From the IMG/VR virus record IMGVR_UViG_3300013093_000281, positions 1 to 23,697 of that record: a DNA stretch of 23,697 bases; one strand, given 5' to 3'. Both the position numbers and the translations under genes were made by a program. Under the pieces are notes generated by a model. The model did not search any database, was not told where the DNA came from, and saw only the letters and a program-made list of their open reading frames with translations. This DNA is from a virus. This document shows, piece after piece, positions 12,292-19,041 of this stretch. Position 1 is the first letter of the stretch, and each line of letters starts with the position of its first letter.

Positions 12292-13422
12292 AATTCTATC
12301 AGTTTTCAAAAGGTTTTTAGCTTCTATCCAGTCTATTTCTTCATTTTTTCGTTTGACTAAAAATAAATGCTCCGGAGTCACTCTTATAGTTTTACCGTTT
12401 ATTTTTAGAACAATCAACTCTCCAGTGTAACTATATTCCTTACGTTCTAAAACTTCCTGATAAGTATTATCGTGAGTTAATACTTTGTCTCCAGAGCTTA
12501 TTTCTGATATCTTTTTTGACCCTTCCGTGGTGTCAATTTCTGTTTCTTCAGTGAAACATTGATCCACTGCTCGAGCCATCTCATTGAAGATCTTCAGAAA
12601 AGGGATGATGCCGTTGGAAACACCGTTAGTGCCCTTGATGTATGCACCTGAAGCTCTCATCTTGTGCCAATGAATTCCGATTCCTCCTGCGTTCTTTGAG
12701 ATCAGAGAAGCATTTTTCAGAGTATCGAAGATTCCCTCTATGGAATCTTCTTTCAGATCCAGGAGAAAGCAGGAAGAGAGTTGGGGTCTCCTGGTTCCGG
12801 AATTGAAAAGCGTGGGAGTAGCATGAGTGAAGTAACCGTTAGAAAGAAGTTCGTATGTCTTGATAGTCTCTTCCAGGTTACCTGACCAGATTCCACAAGC
12901 TACTCTCATCCACATATGTTGGGGTCTTTCCACCACTTTACCTTCGATTTTCAGAAGATAAGATTTTTCCAGAGTCTTGTAACCGAAGTAATCAAAGTTA
13001 AAATCTCTATCGTAATTGATAGCTTTGTCCAAGACTTCGTGATTTTCCTGAATGTACTTGAAAACTTCAGGATCGATCAGGGATGCTGATTTCCCCGTCT
13101 TACTATCGATGTACTCGTAGAGGTCTTTGATAGTTTCCGAGAAGGATTTCTTGGTGCTCTTATGAAGAGAAGTTACTGCAATCCTACTAGCTAAGATTGC
13201 GTAGTCAGGGTGATAGGAAGTCATGGAAGCAGCTGTTTCCGCTGATAGATCGTCAAGCTCGACCGAAGAAACTCCGTCATAGACTCCTTGGATGACTTTC
13301 TGGGCAACTTCGAAAGAATCCACAAAATTGGAATCCAAACCGTACGTTTGTTTCCTGATTCGTGTGGTTATCTTGTCGTATTTTACAAGCTCTTTTGAGC
13401 CGTCTCTTTTGATAACGTGCAT
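12268..13422 (-). CDS. nrdA: Class Ia ribonucleotide reductase large subunit, N-terminal part, fused to split intein N-half
   Basis: Residues 1-288 are NrdA: an ATP-cone (1 to about 90, starting HVIKRDGSKELVKYDKI), the barrel start with RPQHMWMRVACGI (166-178), THATPTLFNSGTRRPQLSSC (199-218; Cys218 is the E. coli Cys225 equivalent) and ISKNAGGIGIHWHKMRASGA. At 289 an intein begins after MARAVDQ: Cys1 of CFTEETEIDTTEG (block A) and TIRVTPEHLFLV (block B, with the T-x2-H motif). It stops at 12268 after IFSSSLNI. The sequence ([18 protein letters not shown]) is nearer the eukaryote-like class Ia form than E. coli NrdA. Presence of the ATP-cone implies overall activity control by ATP/dATP. Leader is A/T-rich with no Shine-Dalgarno. 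Confidence 0.95.
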   Translation of the reverse strand: MHVIKRDGSKELVKYDKITTRIRKQTYGLDSNFVDSFEVAQKVIQGVYDGVSSVELDDLSAETAASMTSYHPDYAILASRIAVTSLHKSTKKSFSETIKDLYEYIDSKTGKSASLIDPEVFKYIQENHEVLDKAINYDRDFNFDYFGYKTLEKSYLLKIEGKVVERPQHMWMRVACGIWSGNLEETIKTYELLSNGYFTHATPTLFNSGTRRPQLSSCFLLDLKEDSIEGIFDTLKNASLISKNAGGIGIHWHKMRASGAYIKGTNGVSNGIIPFLKIFNEMARAVDQCFTEETEIDTTEGSKKISEISSGDKVLTHDNTYQEVLERKEYSYTGELIVLKINGKTIRVTPEHLFLVKRKNEEIDWIEAKNLLKTDRIFSSSLNI

Positions 13423-13451
13423 ATTAGAATAAAAATGTTTTTAGAATGTAG

Positions 13452-13514
13452 TTAGAAATCCTCGTTGAAAGAAAAAGTGTCCTGGTCATTCTTATTGATG
13501 ACTCCTGCTTTCAT
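13452..13514 (-). pseudogene. Displaced original C-terminal tail of nrdB (20 codons)
   Basis: A 20-residue frame, MKAGVINKNDQDTFSFNEDF, matches the end of the neighbouring NrdB ([20 protein letters not shown]). Its ATG overlaps the stop of the HNH endonuclease (ATGA, 13511-13514). It is inferred to be the ancestral nrdB 3' end. If translated by coupling, the product would be a free R2 C-terminal peptide, the part of R2 that docks onto R1. Confidence 0.85.
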
Positions 13515-14431
13515 TTACTCTCATTTAGTAATTGATAAAAGTCTTCGATACTAAGCTTTGTCCACCCAGATTTTCCCTGGTTTTCTTTGCACCATAGCAT
13601 TTGAAGATTCTTTTTATCTGATATAAGAACGGGATCTATTTTATTTTTCCAACCTTCAACAATTGGATAAATATGGTCTAGATGCCAACCATTTTTGCTT
13701 CTTCTGTATTTGTTGGGATTTATTTCATAGAAATATTTTCTATAGTTTCTTTCTGTAAAATAACTTACAGCTCTCTTATACCAAAAAAAATCTTCCAATA
13801 ATTCTGGTCTTTTTTTCCAGTCTATGAAAATTCCCCTTTCATACTTAGTCTGAAGTGTCTTTTCTGGAAGACCCTCAATCTTCATTGGATTATCCACTCC
13901 ATATTTTTTTAACCATGTCTCTTTTATTTTGTCTCTTACTTTCTTAGATGAAAATGGATGGCCACCATATCGCTCTTGCCAATTTTTTTTTATTTTATCT
14001 TTTACTTCTTCCGATAGGAATGGATGGCCGCCAAATTTAGTCTTAAATGTCTCTTGAATTTTTTCTTTTAATACGCCATGCGCAATATTTCTATGACCAT
14101 ATTTTTCAGTGCATGTTTTCTCGCATTTCTTTCTGGTTTCTTCATAGTTAGCTGAACATTTAACTGAACAGAAATCGAAAAATCCAAAGGAAAACTGTTT
14201 AAATTTTGTAAGTTTTTCGCAGTTTTTGCATTTTGGCCATTCTTCTAATTCATTAAAGAAACAATAAAGTCTACTACTAAATGGTAGTAATTTTACCCAA
14301 TGATGATCTTCTTCGTACGACAAAAGATCATCATATAATTCTGGGAATCTTTTTTTAAAAGATGAACTGATAGGTTTTATTCCAGAATTTCCCTTTTTCT
14401 GGAAGAATTCGTAACATTCTTGTTTTTCCAT
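13511..14431 (-). CDS. HNH homing endonuclease with zinc ribbon and repeated DNA-binding motifs
   Basis: 306 residues. N-terminal part (FKKRFPELYDDLLSYEEDHH) resembles the start of the endonuclease at 11271. A CxxC...CxxxC ribbon follows (C68, C71, C88, C92). Then come three or four copies of a KYG/KFGGHPF...VKDKIK-type repeat (about 109-196), probably DNA-binding. The nuclease motif is NGWHLDHIYPI (H250, D252, H253), then NLQMLW (N275) and KENQGKSG (N284). Repeats of this kind followed by HNH are familiar from phage endonucleases. It should cut the nrdB end lacking the module. AT-rich. The ATG sits just after GATATATAAAAC. Confidence 0.92.
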   Translation of the reverse strand: MEKQECYEFFQKKGNSGIKPISSSFKKRFPELYDDLLSYEEDHHWVKLLPFSSRLYCFFNELEEWPKCKNCEKLTKFKQFSFGFFDFCSVKCSANYEETRKKCEKTCTEKYGHRNIAHGVLKEKIQETFKTKFGGHPFLSEEVKDKIKKNWQERYGGHPFSSKKVRDKIKETWLKKYGVDNPMKIEGLPEKTLQTKYERGIFIDWKKRPELLEDFFWYKRAVSYFTERNYRKYFYEINPNKYRRSKNGWHLDHIYPIVEGWKNKIDPVLISDKKNLQMLWCKENQGKSGWTKLSIEDFYQLLNESK

Positions 14432-14451
14432 GTTTTATATATCGAAACAAG
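14419..14451 (-). promoter_or_regulatory. Inverted repeat with TATATAAAAC loop around the HNH gene start
   Basis: Plus-strand CTTGTTT (14419-14425) and AAACAAG (14445-14451) can form a 7-bp stem whose loop holds both GATATATAAAAC and the ATG at 14431. Weaker than the 12248 hairpin, but of the same layout. Confidence 0.35.
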
Positions 14452-14474
14452 CTTATTCGAATGACGTGTTTCAG

Positions 14475-15461
14475 TTAAAAATCAGCATCTAGTGAAAATG
14501 TTGTATCTTTATCGTTTCGATTCAACACTCCTGCTTTCTGATACTCTGAATTTCTCTTCTCGAAGAAGTTAGTCTTACCTTCCAGGGCAATGTTTTCCAT
14601 GAAATCAAAGGGATTCTTTGAATGATATTCCTTCTCGTATCCGAGTGAGACGAGAAGCCTGTCAGTAACAAATTCCAAGTACTGCTTCATCAGATCCGAA
14701 TTCATGCCGATCAACCTAACCGGCAGGGCGTCAGTTATGAATTCCTTCTCTATTTCCAAAGCAGAACCCAGAATTTCCAAGATCCTTTTACGTGAAAGTT
14801 TCTGATCAATGTGATTACGGTAGAGTAGACATGCAAAATCGGTATGAAGTCCTTCGTCTCTTGAGATGAGCTCATTGGAAAATGATAGACCGGGCATGAG
14901 TCCTCTTTTCTTTAGCCAGAAAATTGAACAGAAACTTCCGGAGAAGAAGATACCTTCCACAGCAGCGAATGCGACCAGTCTCTCCACGAATTTGGGGCTG
15001 TTGATCCATTTCAATGCCCATTCTGCTTTGCGTTTAACTGCGGGAACTGTATCGATCGCGTTGAAGAGATAGTCCTTCTCGGTAGGATCGGTGATGTATG
15101 TATCGATCAGAAGCGAATAGACTTCTGAGTGTATGTTTTCAACCATGATCTGAAATCCGTAGAAGCAACGGGCTTCGGCGTACTGAACTTCCTGAAGGAA
15201 GTTGACTCCGAGATTTTCATTGACTATACCGTCAGAAGCTGCAAAGAATGCTAGAACATGCTTTACGTAGTGCTTCTCGTTTTCAGTGAGTTTCTCTCTC
15301 CAGTCAGTTAAGTCCTGAGCTAGATCGATTTCCTCAGCAGTCCAGAATGCTGCTTCATGGGTTTTGTAGGCTTGCCAGATGTCATGATGTTTGATGGGGA
15401 ATAGCACGAACCTTGTTGGGTCGTCTTGCAAGATCTTTTCAATTTTTGTTTCTTTTTCCAT
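14475..15461 (-). CDS. nrdB: Class Ia ribonucleotide reductase small subunit
   Basis: Makes and stores the tyrosyl radical that NrdA uses to reduce ribonucleotides. 328 residues. Di-iron ligands by comparison with mouse R2: Asp46 (EEIDLAQD), Glu108 and His111 (ENIHSEVY), Glu169, Glu203 and His206 (RDEGLH); radical Tyr115. The sequence ([20 protein letters not shown]) is eukaryote-like. The last 20 residues, from Lys309, are the replacement tail brought by the HNH module and end TTFSLDADF, almost the mouse R2 tail FTLDADF; the older tail lies at 13452-13514. A terminator (15503-15533) separates it from the polymerase gene. No Shine-Dalgarno sequence. Confidence 0.97.
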   Translation of the reverse strand: MEKETKIEKILQDDPTRFVLFPIKHHDIWQAYKTHEAAFWTAEEIDLAQDLTDWREKLTENEKHYVKHVLAFFAASDGIVNENLGVNFLQEVQYAEARCFYGFQIMVENIHSEVYSLLIDTYITDPTEKDYLFNAIDTVPAVKRKAEWALKWINSPKFVERLVAFAAVEGIFFSGSFCSIFWLKKRGLMPGLSFSNELISRDEGLHTDFACLLYRNHIDQKLSRKRILEILGSALEIEKEFITDALPVRLIGMNSDLMKQYLEFVTDRLLVSLGYEKEYHSKNPFDFMENIALEGKTNFFEKRNSEYQKAGVLNRNDKDTTFSLDADF

Positions 15462-15502
15462 TTAGTTAAATATTTAATTCTTTCGATAATCAGTGACAAG
15501 GC

Positions 15503-15533
15503 TACAAAAACTTTCTTCAGCTTCGAAGAAAGT
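15503..15533 (-). terminator. Rho-independent terminator between polymerase and nrdB
   Basis: Minus strand ACTTTCTTC (15533-15525), loop GAAGCT, GAAGAAAGT (15518-15510), then TTTTGTAG; 9-bp stem with a T-tract. Confidence 0.8.
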
Positions 15534-15564
15534 TTCATTTGGGTGTTGCAAGTAAATATATTGT

Positions 15565-15579
15565 ATATTCTATATAACT
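15565..15579 (-). promoter_or_regulatory. Late-type box (GTTATATAGAATATA) upstream of the terminator
   Basis: Minus strand GTTATATAGAATATA, just after the polymerase stop and about 35 nt before the terminator stem. It has the TATATAG core but lacks the full A-tract. If active it would give a short RNA or read through to nrdB. The 133-nt spacer holds no other gene. Confidence 0.3.
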
Positions 15580-15594
15580 CACTGGACTCATGAT

Positions 15595-16980
15595 TTACTT
15601 CTCCAGGAGAACTTTGTTCAAAAAATCTATCTCAGTTTCGATGTTCTTGTACTTCTTCTGAGAGTCCTTTCTCTTACCGTAAAAGTCAGCAAGGATGGTT
15701 CTCATCACAGAATCTTCAGAATTATCAAAGACTGCTCCTGATGCAGTAGTTATCCAGCCAGAGTTCTCAGGAATGTCCACGTTCTTTCCTTTGTAGGATT
15801 CCGGAGAAATGTTCCACTGTCTCATGGTGGATGGGTACAGAGATGCAAAGTCAAAGGTAGCTAAGTACTGGTGCAATCCCTTTCTCGGATCTTTCACATA
15901 AGCACCTTCAAAAGATTGTGCTTTGCTGGATTTTTTGGTCTCCGCGATGACTCTCTTTCTCTTGTAGAATTCACGAATCATGTTGCATTCCGTCATCCAG
16001 ATCGGAGAAAAAGCTCGAAGAGCTTCCACTCGAGTCACATTAGCTAACATGAGAAATGTTTGCATGGTGTTGATCTTCTTGTCCAAGAGATACACCAAGT
16101 AAGTATCCACTGCGTTATAGAAAACGTAAGTCTCAAAGTCATTGTTATAGAGATCCTGAAGAGATCCGTTGTACTTGATCTTTTCGATTCCCAGAGCTGC
16201 TTTAGCAACGGTATCAAGTTTGTTGTTTTCCTTGATCTTCACCACTCTATCCCATTTCTTGTAGAGATCCAAGTAGTCGACTACGATCTTGTGCATAGGG
16301 ATCTGATCATCACCCTGAAGAGTTCTGTTCTTGTCCAATGCACAGATGGAGGGATCCACTCCCAATCTCTTGCATCGATTGATCAGATATTTCCAGTCGA
16401 ATCCGATGAAGTTCCATCCGGTGATCAGAGGCGCATCCTTGAACCATTTTCCAAAAAGAGTCATCAGCATCTCTGCTTCCGAGAGAAAGTGAAAGTACTG
16501 AAAGGAAGGATTAGGGTTGTATTCCTTGAGGTGCTCAGTGTAACGTTTCTCTATGTTTCTGATCTGCTGAGGTTCCAATTTCTTAGTTCCGAGAACGTAA
16601 GTCTGTCCCTTGCAAACTAGAGCTACTGCTGTGACGGGAGTCTTTGCTAGAGCTGGATCCGGAAATTCATCGAGAACTTCCACCTCAATATCACAGAACC
16701 AGATCTCAGGGTTGTTGAACTCATAGACGTCTTTCATGTATTCCTCACCGAGTGAGTACAGATACTCCTCGATTCTGAAACGATTCAACCAGTAAGATTT
16801 GACTTTCTTCACGGGTTTACCGTCCCAAGATTGAAAGAAAGGATCCTGTCTTTCGGAACCTGCAGGTTCCCATTTGTATTTTTCAGTGCGAGGAATGGGA
16901 ACTTCCTTGAACTTAATTTTTCCGTCCTTTCCGAAATGCGAAATTCTCAAACGATCGTCTAATTGTTCTATGGAGATCAT
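15595..16980 (-). CDS. 43: Family B DNA polymerase, N-terminal half (gp43-like; exonuclease to motif A)
   Basis: Replicative polymerase piece of 461 residues. Proofreading exonuclease: Exo I FCDIEVE (Asp97, Glu99), Exo II GWNFIGFDWKYL (Asn190, Asp195), Exo III YNAVDTYLV (Tyr288, Asp292). Palm motif A: DFASLYPS (377-384), followed by RQWNISPE as in T4 gp43. The frame ends in KNIETEIDFLNKVLLEK, just before the position where gp43 has the fingers motif KxxxNSxYG; motif B and the DTD motif C are missing here. So the gene is split, like 43A/43B of some Aeromonas phages, and the rest must be elsewhere. No endonuclease follows the break, only a terminator. Preceded by a small membrane-protein gene. 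Confidence 0.95.
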   Translation of the reverse strand: MISIEQLDDRLRISHFGKDGKIKFKEVPIPRTEKYKWEPAGSERQDPFFQSWDGKPVKKVKSYWLNRFRIEEYLYSLGEEYMKDVYEFNNPEIWFCDIEVEVLDEFPDPALAKTPVTAVALVCKGQTYVLGTKKLEPQQIRNIEKRYTEHLKEYNPNPSFQYFHFLSEAEMLMTLFGKWFKDAPLITGWNFIGFDWKYLINRCKRLGVDPSICALDKNRTLQGDDQIPMHKIVVDYLDLYKKWDRVVKIKENNKLDTVAKAALGIEKIKYNGSLQDLYNNDFETYVFYNAVDTYLVYLLDKKINTMQTFLMLANVTRVEALRAFSPIWMTECNMIREFYKRKRVIAETKKSSKAQSFEGAYVKDPRKGLHQYLATFDFASLYPSTMRQWNISPESYKGKNVDIPENSGWITTASGAVFDNSEDSVMRTILADFYGKRKDSQKKYKNIETEIDFLNKVLLEK

Positions 16981-16987
16981 GTATTTT

Positions 16988-17242
16988 TTAGTTAGTGGCC
17001 CTTAAAGTTCTTGTGTATTTTCTGGAAGTGATCAGGGATTGCGGTTCACTGCAGAGAAAAACATTGCAGAGAATGATGATGATCACAGAAACTGGAGGAT
17101 AGGGAAGAATCGTGAACATAGAAAGAAAAATCTGGATCGCTCTTCTCATGTCTCTATTTTTGATCCATCTGATCATGATGTCATCTGTGGTTGACAGAAA
17201 AATCAGAAAGCAGAGAAATGAGATGATCCAGATGATTTCCAT
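16988..17242 (-). CDS. Small membrane protein, two predicted helices
   Basis: 84 residues. A hydrophobic helix at about 2-17 (EIIWIISFLCFLIFLS), a short charged turn (RWIKNRDMRR), a second hydrophobic region at about 36-65 (IQIFLSMFTILPYPPVSVII and following) and a basic tail. ATG 17242 comes two nt after the dUTPase stop and the frame ends seven nt before the polymerase ATG, so the fit in the operon is tight. No family is recognised. Size and topology would suit a holin, but it is not beside the lysozyme gene, so this is only a possibility; a membrane anchor for replication is another. Confidence 0.65.
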   Translation of the reverse strand: MEIIWIISFLCFLIFLSTTDDIMIRWIKNRDMRRAIQIFLSMFTILPYPPVSVIIIILCNVFLCSEPQSLITSRKYTRTLRATN

Positions 17243-17244
17243 GA

Positions 17245-17736
17245 TCAGTATCCTCTTTGTTGACGTGCTCTATTTTCTTTGTTCTTTGAGAAGTAGAGAT
17301 TCATCAGATCCGAAGCATCCATCCCAGTAGCAATCATGAGATTGAAAAGGAAGTGCTGGATATCGATGAGCTCCATCCAAAGTTCTTTCTTGTCTTCATC
17401 GGAAAGATCGTTGAAAGTCATATTCGGAGCTTTCTCGTGATAAGCTTTCTTCCAGGGCTTCCAGACTGCATTTCCGATTCCATCTTTAACTCCTCCCAGA
17501 GCATCGAAAGTTTCTCTGAGCTCATCCTGAATAGCATGATAGTTCCAATCGAAAAAAGCTCTCATCTGGGGTAGTGGAGCTTCCCTCATAGCTTGGAAAT
17601 CGTATCCGTAAACATTCTCCTGAATGTCTTTCTGTAAGTTGTAGAGATCTGCTAGAGTATCCTTGGATTCCGAGTAGACATCTTCCACTTCCAGATGTGC
17701 ACATGATTGAAAATTCTTCTGTGTAGTTTCTTGCAT
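17245..17736 (-). CDS. Dimeric-type dUTPase (all-alpha NTP pyrophosphatase, MazG superfamily)
   Basis: Would hydrolyse dUTP (or a related NTP) to the monophosphate and supply dUMP, working beside ribonucleotide reductase. 163 residues. Metal-binding helices: DELRETFDALGG (71-82) and ELWMELIDIQHFLFNL with the E118-x3-E122-x2-D125 pattern. The C-terminal YFSKNKENRARQQRGY is the signature ending of dimeric dUTPase relatives (form: KN-x-N-x2-RQ-x2-GY). First gene after a 220-nt spacer, followed within two nt by the membrane protein and then DNA polymerase. Leader GAATAAAGAAACACG, no Shine-Dalgarno sequence. Exact nucleotide specificity cannot be read. Confidence 0.85.
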   Translation of the reverse strand: MQETTQKNFQSCAHLEVEDVYSESKDTLADLYNLQKDIQENVYGYDFQAMREAPLPQMRAFFDWNYHAIQDELRETFDALGGVKDGIGNAVWKPWKKAYHEKAPNMTFNDLSDEDKKELWMELIDIQHFLFNLMIATGMDASDLMNLYFSKNKENRARQQRGY

Positions 17737-17915
17737 TTTGCGTGTTTCTTTATTCTTTGTATGAAAAAATACGTAAGAGTTCTTCGGAAAAACAGAAATA
17801 AAGTCTCCGAACTATCTGGGAACCTAGCATACAATGATTATCGGAGAGATTCCCCCAGTGTAAGGCCTTAAGGGGCAAGTTAAAGAATCAAAGGGAGCTC
17901 TAGACTGGAGACAAC
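17737..17915. other. Intergenic spacer without a convincing gene
   Basis: About 180 nt between the DUF3008-gene terminator and the dUTPase gene. It holds an inverted repeat TCTCCGA/TCGGAGA (17804-17810 and 17841-17847, 30-nt loop), a perfect 10-bp palindrome TAAGGCCTTA (17861-17870) and a 26-codon ATG frame on the minus strand (17750-17830) of uncertain meaning. I saw no clear promoter and no tRNA. It could be a structured leader, a small RNA or an operator. Confidence 0.5.
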
Positions 17916-17939
17916 AAAAGAGGATCAAAGTCCTCTTTT
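17916..17939. terminator. Hairpin terminator after the DUF3008 gene, usable on both strands
   Basis: AAAAGAGGA (17916-17924), loop TCAAAG, TCCTCTTTT (17931-17939): a 9-bp perfect stem with A's before and T's after, so it can end transcription in either direction. It lies 20 nt past the stop at 17960. Confidence 0.8.
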
Positions 17940-17959
17940 TGTTTATGATGTTACCGAGA

Positions 17960-18742
17960 TCAAGCAGCTGAGTCTTTCCCTTGACGATTTTGGCCATGTC
18001 CTTTCTGAAGAACTTCGTCATGAGTGTGATAGTTGATCTTCTGGAGAAACTGTTCGAAATCGAAGACTCTTCTCTCATTCTTGGAATTGGTGCTCATTGG
18101 GAACTTGTGAAGCTGTGGAGTGTAGATGTTACCCATCACTGATTTCTTGGATGGTTCCATTCCGGGGAACCCTTTATCCCAACTCTTATCCTTTTCGTCC
18201 TTGGAGTTATCTACGACTGGAGGAACTTTTTTGTCCACGTTATCATGAGCTGTCGTATCAGTTTTATCAGATGGAGTTTCCTTGCCCGCTGGCATTGGAA
18301 TCTCGTTCTTGCCATCTTTCACTGTATCCTTTCCATCAGGGAAAGATTTAGTAGCCGGTTTCTCAGGTTTAGCATCCGCTAAGTTTCCTACTTTCTTGAT
18401 ATCATCAGTTTTAGCGTTAGCTAGAGGTTTTCCTCCGTCGGGTTGCTCAATCTTTAGAGCTTTTCCTTCATCCAAGTCCAGTGTTTCGAAATCGTAAGTT
18501 TCCAGATCTTCTCCAAGCTCAGCTTCAACAAGCTCAACGTAAACGTTGAAGAACTCGTCCAGAGATTCCTTAACTTTTTCTGGCAAGTCTTCATGAGAAG
18601 TCTTAGCATACTTTTCCAGTTCCTTCTCGGACATGGAATCAGCTAACTCCTTAACTTTCGCAGAGGGATTTTTCATTTCACCTCTCTTGCAGGCCAGAGC
18701 CATAGCGAAGAGGCGTTGTTGTTTGATTGAAACTGCAGGCAT
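17960..18742 (-). CDS. DUF3008-domain protein with long low-complexity tail
   Basis: 260 residues. The first 60 match the DUF3008 pattern: MPAVSIKQQRLFAMALACKR, then NPSAKVKELADSMSEKELEKYA and HEDLPEK (family form: MPAVSKKQQRFFG..., then SMS..., then ...LPEK). The function of this domain is unknown; it is common in phages. The middle (about 85-215) is an extended Lys/Asp/Pro/Thr-rich stretch, probably disordered (KPLANAKTDDIKKVGN, PMPAGKETPSDKTDTTAHDN). The C-terminus again has a fold-like segment, RVFDFEQFLQKINYHTHDE. Last gene of the late block starting at 22462, so a virion or internal protein is likely. Confidence in the N-terminal domain is good. Confidence 0.85.
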   Translation of the reverse strand: MPAVSIKQQRLFAMALACKRGEMKNPSAKVKELADSMSEKELEKYAKTSHEDLPEKVKESLDEFFNVYVELVEAELGEDLETYDFETLDLDEGKALKIEQPDGGKPLANAKTDDIKKVGNLADAKPEKPATKSFPDGKDTVKDGKNEIPMPAGKETPSDKTDTTAHDNVDKKVPPVVDNSKDEKDKSWDKGFPGMEPSKKSVMGNIYTPQLHKFPMSTNSKNERRVFDFEQFLQKINYHTHDEVLQKGHGQNRQGKDSAA

Positions 18743-18752
18743 TTTATGCTGG

Positions 18753-19016
18753 TTAAATTTTAACTTTCATCTTTTCGTATTCCACACCGTGCTCCTCACA
18801 GAGGATCTCCCATGCTTTGTCCAAATGGTCAATTGCTTCCTGAAGATGTTTTTTCACTTCAGGAGATTTCAAAGCTCCTGAAGTACTCAGATCATTGAGC
18901 TGATGGTAGAAAACAGTGAAAGTGTCAGAGATGTCATTGATAGTCATAACTCTTTCGTTGAGTGCTTCCTTGATCTCCGTGCCGGAGAAACTGCTGTAAT
19001 CTGAAAGGTGTTTCAT
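18753..19016 (-). CDS. Unknown 87-aa helical protein
   Basis: I start at ATG 19016 because the longer frame (to 19067) runs through a late-type promoter at 19027-19041. It begins MKHLSDYSSFSGTEIKEALNE and continues in helices (SPEVKKHLQEAIDHLDKAWE), ending KMKVKI. No family recognised. It begins 17 nt past the stop of the upstream gene, whose last codons are part of the promoter, and it leads into the DUF3008 gene 11 nt later. Confidence 0.78.
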   Translation of the reverse strand: MKHLSDYSSFSGTEIKEALNERVMTINDISDTFTVFYHQLNDLSTSGALKSPEVKKHLQEAIDHLDKAWEILCEEHGVEYEKMKVKI

Positions 19017-19026
19017 TTTATTAGAT

Positions 19027-19041
19027 GTTTTTCTATATATC
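19027..19041 (-). promoter_or_regulatory. Late-type promoter (GATATATAGAAAAAC) for the 87-aa gene
   Basis: Minus strand GATATATAGAAAAAC. The first nine bases also encode the last two residues (Asp-Ile) and stop of the upstream gene. It lies 10 nt before ATG 19016. Confidence 0.55.

Larger units (their letters stand above)
11075..12558 (-). mobile_element. Split intein with an endonuclease gene between its halves
   Basis: Intein N-half (96 residues, Cys1 at 12558) sits at the end of nrdA-N, the endonuclease gene fills the middle (11271-12248), and the intein C-half (68 residues, ending at 11075) opens nrdA-C. The insertion point is VDQ|GGGKRKG of the reductase. This is the 'fractured gene' plan known for NrdA, NrdJ, gp41 and IMPDH split inteins in phage metagenomes. 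Confidence 0.85.
13501..14538 (-). mobile_element. Homing endonuclease module with replacement nrdB tail, between 12-bp repeats
   Basis: ACTCCTGCTTTC occurs at 13501-13512 and at 14527-14538, at the start of the displaced and the active nrdB tail. Between them lie the replacement tail, a short leader and the HNH gene. The repeat spacing, 1026 bp, is the inferred insertion length. The plan is the same as in the ligA module at 2855-3794, but the endonuclease family differs. Confidence 0.75.

Noticed and set aside
15320-15538. 72-codon minus-strand frame covering the nrdB start
   Set aside because: It crosses the terminator at 15503-15533 and continues out of frame into nrdB.
17750-17830. 26-codon ATG frame just before the dUTPase gene
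   Set aside because: No leader signal or protein-like pattern; too short to support by itself. Noted in the spacer entry.
17804-17915. Possible tRNA in the spacer
   Set aside because: Inverted repeats are present, but I found no 7-bp acceptor stem with a T-arm GTTC-type loop and anticodon arm at the correct distances.
17824-18078. 84-codon minus-strand frame overlapping the DUF3008 gene end and its terminator
   Set aside because: It reads through the terminator hairpin in a different frame and looks like a shadow of the real gene.
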